Below are positions 45,139 to 47,010 of a stretch of 47,010 bases of DNA, piece after piece. The stretch is from CAYQPF01 sp964419225 (lineage in GTDB: Bacteria > Cloacimonadota > Cloacimonadia > Cloacimonadales > CAYQPF01): assembly GCA_964419225.1 (NCBI GenBank), contig CAYQPF010000020.1:1-47010 (forward strand), in the 5' to 3' direction. The notes under the pieces were generated by a model. The model was not told where the DNA came from. It made no database searches and was given only the letters and a program-made list of their open reading frames with translations. Each line of letters opens with the position of its first letter. Position 1 is the first letter of the stretch. Both the position numbers and the translations under genes were made by a program.

Positions 45139-45696
45139 ATGAAAAACAGAGAATATTATTTAGAACTCCTTAAGCAACACATTACAAACCCTAAGATGAT
45201 TGCCCATAGTCTGGCGTCAGAGGCAGTACTGAGGAAACTAGCCAACAGGTTTGGCGAAAGTGAAGAAATATGGGCTACAGCTGGATTATTACACGATATT
45301 GATGTAGAGATAACCAATGGCGATTCTTTACGTCATGGTCCGGTGGGAGCAGATATGCTTAAGGCAGAAGGGTTGCCCGAAGAGCTGATTGAGGCTGTAC
45401 TTCTGCACAACGAAAAAGCGACAGCGCAGAAACGTTCAACAACTTTTCATCATGCACTTGCTGCAGGGGAGACAATAACAGGTTTGATCTTTGCCGTTGC
45501 ATTAGTATACCCCGACAAAAAGATATCGAGCGTAAAGACAAAATCTGTAGTGAAAAGGATGAAGGAGAAATTATTTGCAGCATCGGTCAACCGCGATGCA
45601 ATAATGGAGTGTGAGGCCATTGGAATACCACTTGACGAATTCACTGCAATGGCACTTGAGGCACTTAGCCCGATCGAGGCAGAACTTGGGTTTTAA
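45139..45696 (+). CDS. HD-domain (HDIG-type) phosphohydrolase-like protein
   Basis: 185 residues from ATG 45139; a TTG codon at 45112 could extend the frame but has nothing to favour it. The HD-domain metal ligands are in place: His23 (MIAHSLAS), His52-Asp53 (GLLHDIDVE), His66 (RHGPVGADML) and His90 (AVLLHNE). HDIG-type proteins of this size are putative metal-dependent phosphohydrolases, some acting on nucleotides. It is divergent from the nuclease operon and convergent with the transporter gene downstream. Confidence 0.85.
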   Translation: MKNREYYLELLKQHITNPKMIAHSLASEAVLRKLANRFGESEEIWATAGLLHDIDVEITNGDSLRHGPVGADMLKAEGLPEELIEAVLLHNEKATAQKRSTTFHHALAAGETITGLIFAVALVYPDKKISSVKTKSVVKRMKEKLFAASVNRDAIMECEAIGIPLDEFTAMALEALSPIEAELGF

Positions 45697-45713
45697 AAAA
45701 GTTGGGCAACCAG

Positions 45714-46832
45714 TCAGAAAAACCAAACCACTAAGCTGAATACTACAAGCCCGATAAGCATGAATCGCCATGAATAGCGAAAAATGTCTCCAGCTTTCAG
45801 ACCTGTTATTCCGAGTAAGGGTAATGCCCAGAATGGCTGTAGCATATTGGTAAGCTGATCGCCATAGGCCAGAGCCATAACCACCCGGGCATGACTTACC
45901 CCGATATGACTGGCAACATCAATTAATAAAGGACCCTGTACTGCCCATTGACCACCTCCACTTGGAACAAATATGTTTACAAGACAAGCACTCAGAAATG
46001 AAAAAAGAGGAAGACTCTGCTTGGAGGAGATATCAACAAACCAGTCCGTCATGACAGCCAGTAATCCGGAGTATTGCATTATCCCCATAATGCCGGCATA
46101 AAGAGGAAACTGAATAATAATACCGGCAGTGCTTCCGATTGCTTCTCCGGATGCTTTTGTAAGTTGATCAACTTTTGGAAAGACAATCAGCACCAATGCA
46201 AAAAGAATAAGGTTTATCTCGTTTAGACCTATGCTACTGCCATTATTTAAGAAAGTTTTAAAGATAAAACCTGCAAGAATCAATAGCCCGAACAATGAAA
46301 GAAAAGTTGGTCTCCATCTGTTTTTTTCATGCTGCATGGAAGAGTGTTGTTCTTTAATATAGTCGGCAGGAACCTGCATTGTGTCTTTTTTGGCAAACAA
46401 CCACGCAGCCAAAGGTAGTAGAATAAGTAAAAGGGCATTGGCAGTAAGGTTCATTGGTGAAAATATTGTCTCAGATAACGGTATAATTCCCGTTTTTTCC
46501 ATCAGGAAATGACCCTCACCAGCCACGGAAAGAGGCGCCGATCCGGATAATCCTCCATGCCAGATCATCATACAAACATACGCAGCAGCTCCCATTAACG
46601 GATAGTTGATTGAATTTCCCGATTTATTTGCCTGAATCGCTATTTTCCTGACAAGTACCGCTCCCAGCACAAGTGCAAGCCCCCAATTGATAAGACCGAC
46701 GACAATTGCAACTATTATTACTATGACTGTTCCCTGAACAGGTTTGTTGCTGAAACGCACTAACTTTGAGGAGAGATTGTCAAGCACAGGCGACAGTGCA
46801 AGCATATATCCAAGCAATAAAATTAAAACCAT
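45714..46832 (-). CDS. atoE: AtoE-like short-chain fatty acid transporter, N-terminally truncated
   Basis: 372 residues with about ten membrane helices. 'KPVQGTVIVIIVAIVVGLINWGLALVLGAVLVRKIA', 'WHGGLSGSAPL' and the diagnostic 'FVPSGGGQWAVQGP' identify the AtoE/short-chain fatty acid transporter family. Members are about 440 residues; the first 60-70 residues (first helices) are missing. The present start 'MVLILLLGYMLALSP' aligns with the middle of the second or third helix of complete proteins, and the codon just before ATG 46832 still reads Gln, as in the family's QMVLIL. Upstream the frame runs only through a palindromic repeat to a TAG at 46887-46889. The gene therefore looks disrupted by that element and may be a pseudogene. 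Confidence 0.75.
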   Translation of the reverse strand: MVLILLLGYMLALSPVLDNLSSKLVRFSNKPVQGTVIVIIVAIVVGLINWGLALVLGAVLVRKIAIQANKSGNSINYPLMGAAAYVCMMIWHGGLSGSAPLSVAGEGHFLMEKTGIIPLSETIFSPMNLTANALLLILLPLAAWLFAKKDTMQVPADYIKEQHSSMQHEKNRWRPTFLSLFGLLILAGFIFKTFLNNGSSIGLNEINLILFALVLIVFPKVDQLTKASGEAIGSTAGIIIQFPLYAGIMGIMQYSGLLAVMTDWFVDISSKQSLPLFSFLSACLVNIFVPSGGGQWAVQGPLLIDVASHIGVSHARVVMALAYGDQLTNMLQPFWALPLLGITGLKAGDIFRYSWRFMLIGLVVFSLVVWFF

Positions 46833-46981
46833 TTGCCGATGTCCTGACTTTTTGGACCAGGGGGTTCTGGGATTTGCTCTCTTTCTCTATGCAAATTGAT
46901 TCAAAAAAATTAAAACAATTTGCATAAAAAAAAAGAGCAAAGCAAAAAACGCCCTGGTCTAAAATGTTATGATATCGGCAA
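46833..46981. repeat. 149-bp imperfect palindrome, MITE-like element
   Basis: Left arm 46833-46898 (66 bases) matches the reverse complement of the right arm 46916-46981 without gaps at 53 of 66 positions (80%), around a 17-base AT-rich centre (46899-46915). The tips are perfect: TTGCCGAT at 46833-46840 and ATCGGCAA at 46974-46981. The inner 10 bases (ATGCAAATTG / CAATTTGCAT) and GACCAGGG blocks are also perfect. No transposase and no obvious target-site duplication are visible. The left tip coincides with the broken 5' end of the atoE-like gene. A non-autonomous transposable element or a chromosomal palindromic repeat fits; an assembly fold-back is the alternative. Confidence 0.75.
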
Positions 46982-47010
46982 TTACTATTATGACGGATAC
47001 GTACATTTTT
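46982..47010. other. Window edge beyond the palindrome
   Basis: Only 29 bases remain. No gene can be recognised. In the minus-strand frames I see no segment resembling the missing AtoE N-terminus, but the stretch is too short to exclude it lying further out. Confidence 0.3.

Noticed and set aside
46833..46981. Integron attC site or ordinary terminator
   Set aside because: The palindrome lacks the RYYYAAC/GTTRRRY end motifs of attC sites, and at 66 bases per arm with no T tract beyond the stem it is unlike an intrinsic terminator.

Overview
The window is from a Bacteroidota chromosome, most likely Bacteroidales. The evidence is a SusC/SusD pair with an ECF sigma factor and FecR anti-sigma factor, BACON and DUF5689 lipoproteins, GldA/F/G-type ABC transporters, many Cys lipoproteins, and promoters of the TTTG-N19-TAnnTTTG type (for example 36810-36840 and 8447-8477). 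I see no rRNA, tRNA, CRISPR array or transposase gene, and no gene-free stretch reaches 300 bases. The window is dense and mostly operonic.

Region 1 (1-9351, +) is an array of exported or envelope hydrolases: a 5'-truncated esterase, an alpha/beta hydrolase, a TPR protein, a TPR-alpha/beta hydrolase, a class C beta-lactamase-fold serine hydrolase, a PD40 beta-propeller protein and a second esterase. A membrane-anchored LytTR regulator sits in the middle. Two LytTR-box-like direct repeats lie directly downstream of it, in front of the serine hydrolase gene, which suggests local control.

Region 2 (9335-19244, +) is mixed: DUF4256, GNAT, an amino acid permease, a bacterial PH-domain protein, a GNAT-YoaP protein, a small lipoprotein, an NHL-like propeller, a metallophosphoesterase lipoprotein, a PDZ-like protein, a DUF898 membrane protein and the ribosome-assembly GTPase RsgA.

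Region 3 (19279-36793, +) is one large locus: ECF sigma, FecR, a terminator-like hairpin, STN-containing SusC, SusD, a DUF4843 lipoprotein, a PKD-like lipoprotein, a GldF-GldG fusion, a GldA-like ATPase, a second GldF-GldG fusion and an M16 metallopeptidase. It has no glycan-degrading enzyme. The best reading is ligand-sensing outer-membrane uptake coupled to periplasmic peptide cleavage and a dedicated ABC complex, a candidate peptide or small-protein acquisition system. This is the most interesting system in the window.

Region 4 (36810-45028) begins with a small flavin-type protein gene (+). A minus-strand operon follows: BACON/DUF5689 lipoprotein, DNA/RNA non-specific endonuclease lipoprotein, endonuclease/exonuclease/phosphatase-family protein, TonB-dependent receptor and DUF5689 lipoprotein. 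This looks like an extracellular nucleic-acid scavenging locus.

Region 5 (45029-47010) has an HD-domain protein (+) and an AtoE-like short-chain fatty acid transporter (-) that lacks its usual N-terminus. Its open frame begins exactly at the edge of a 149-bp near-perfect palindrome (46833-46981), which looks like a MITE-like insertion.
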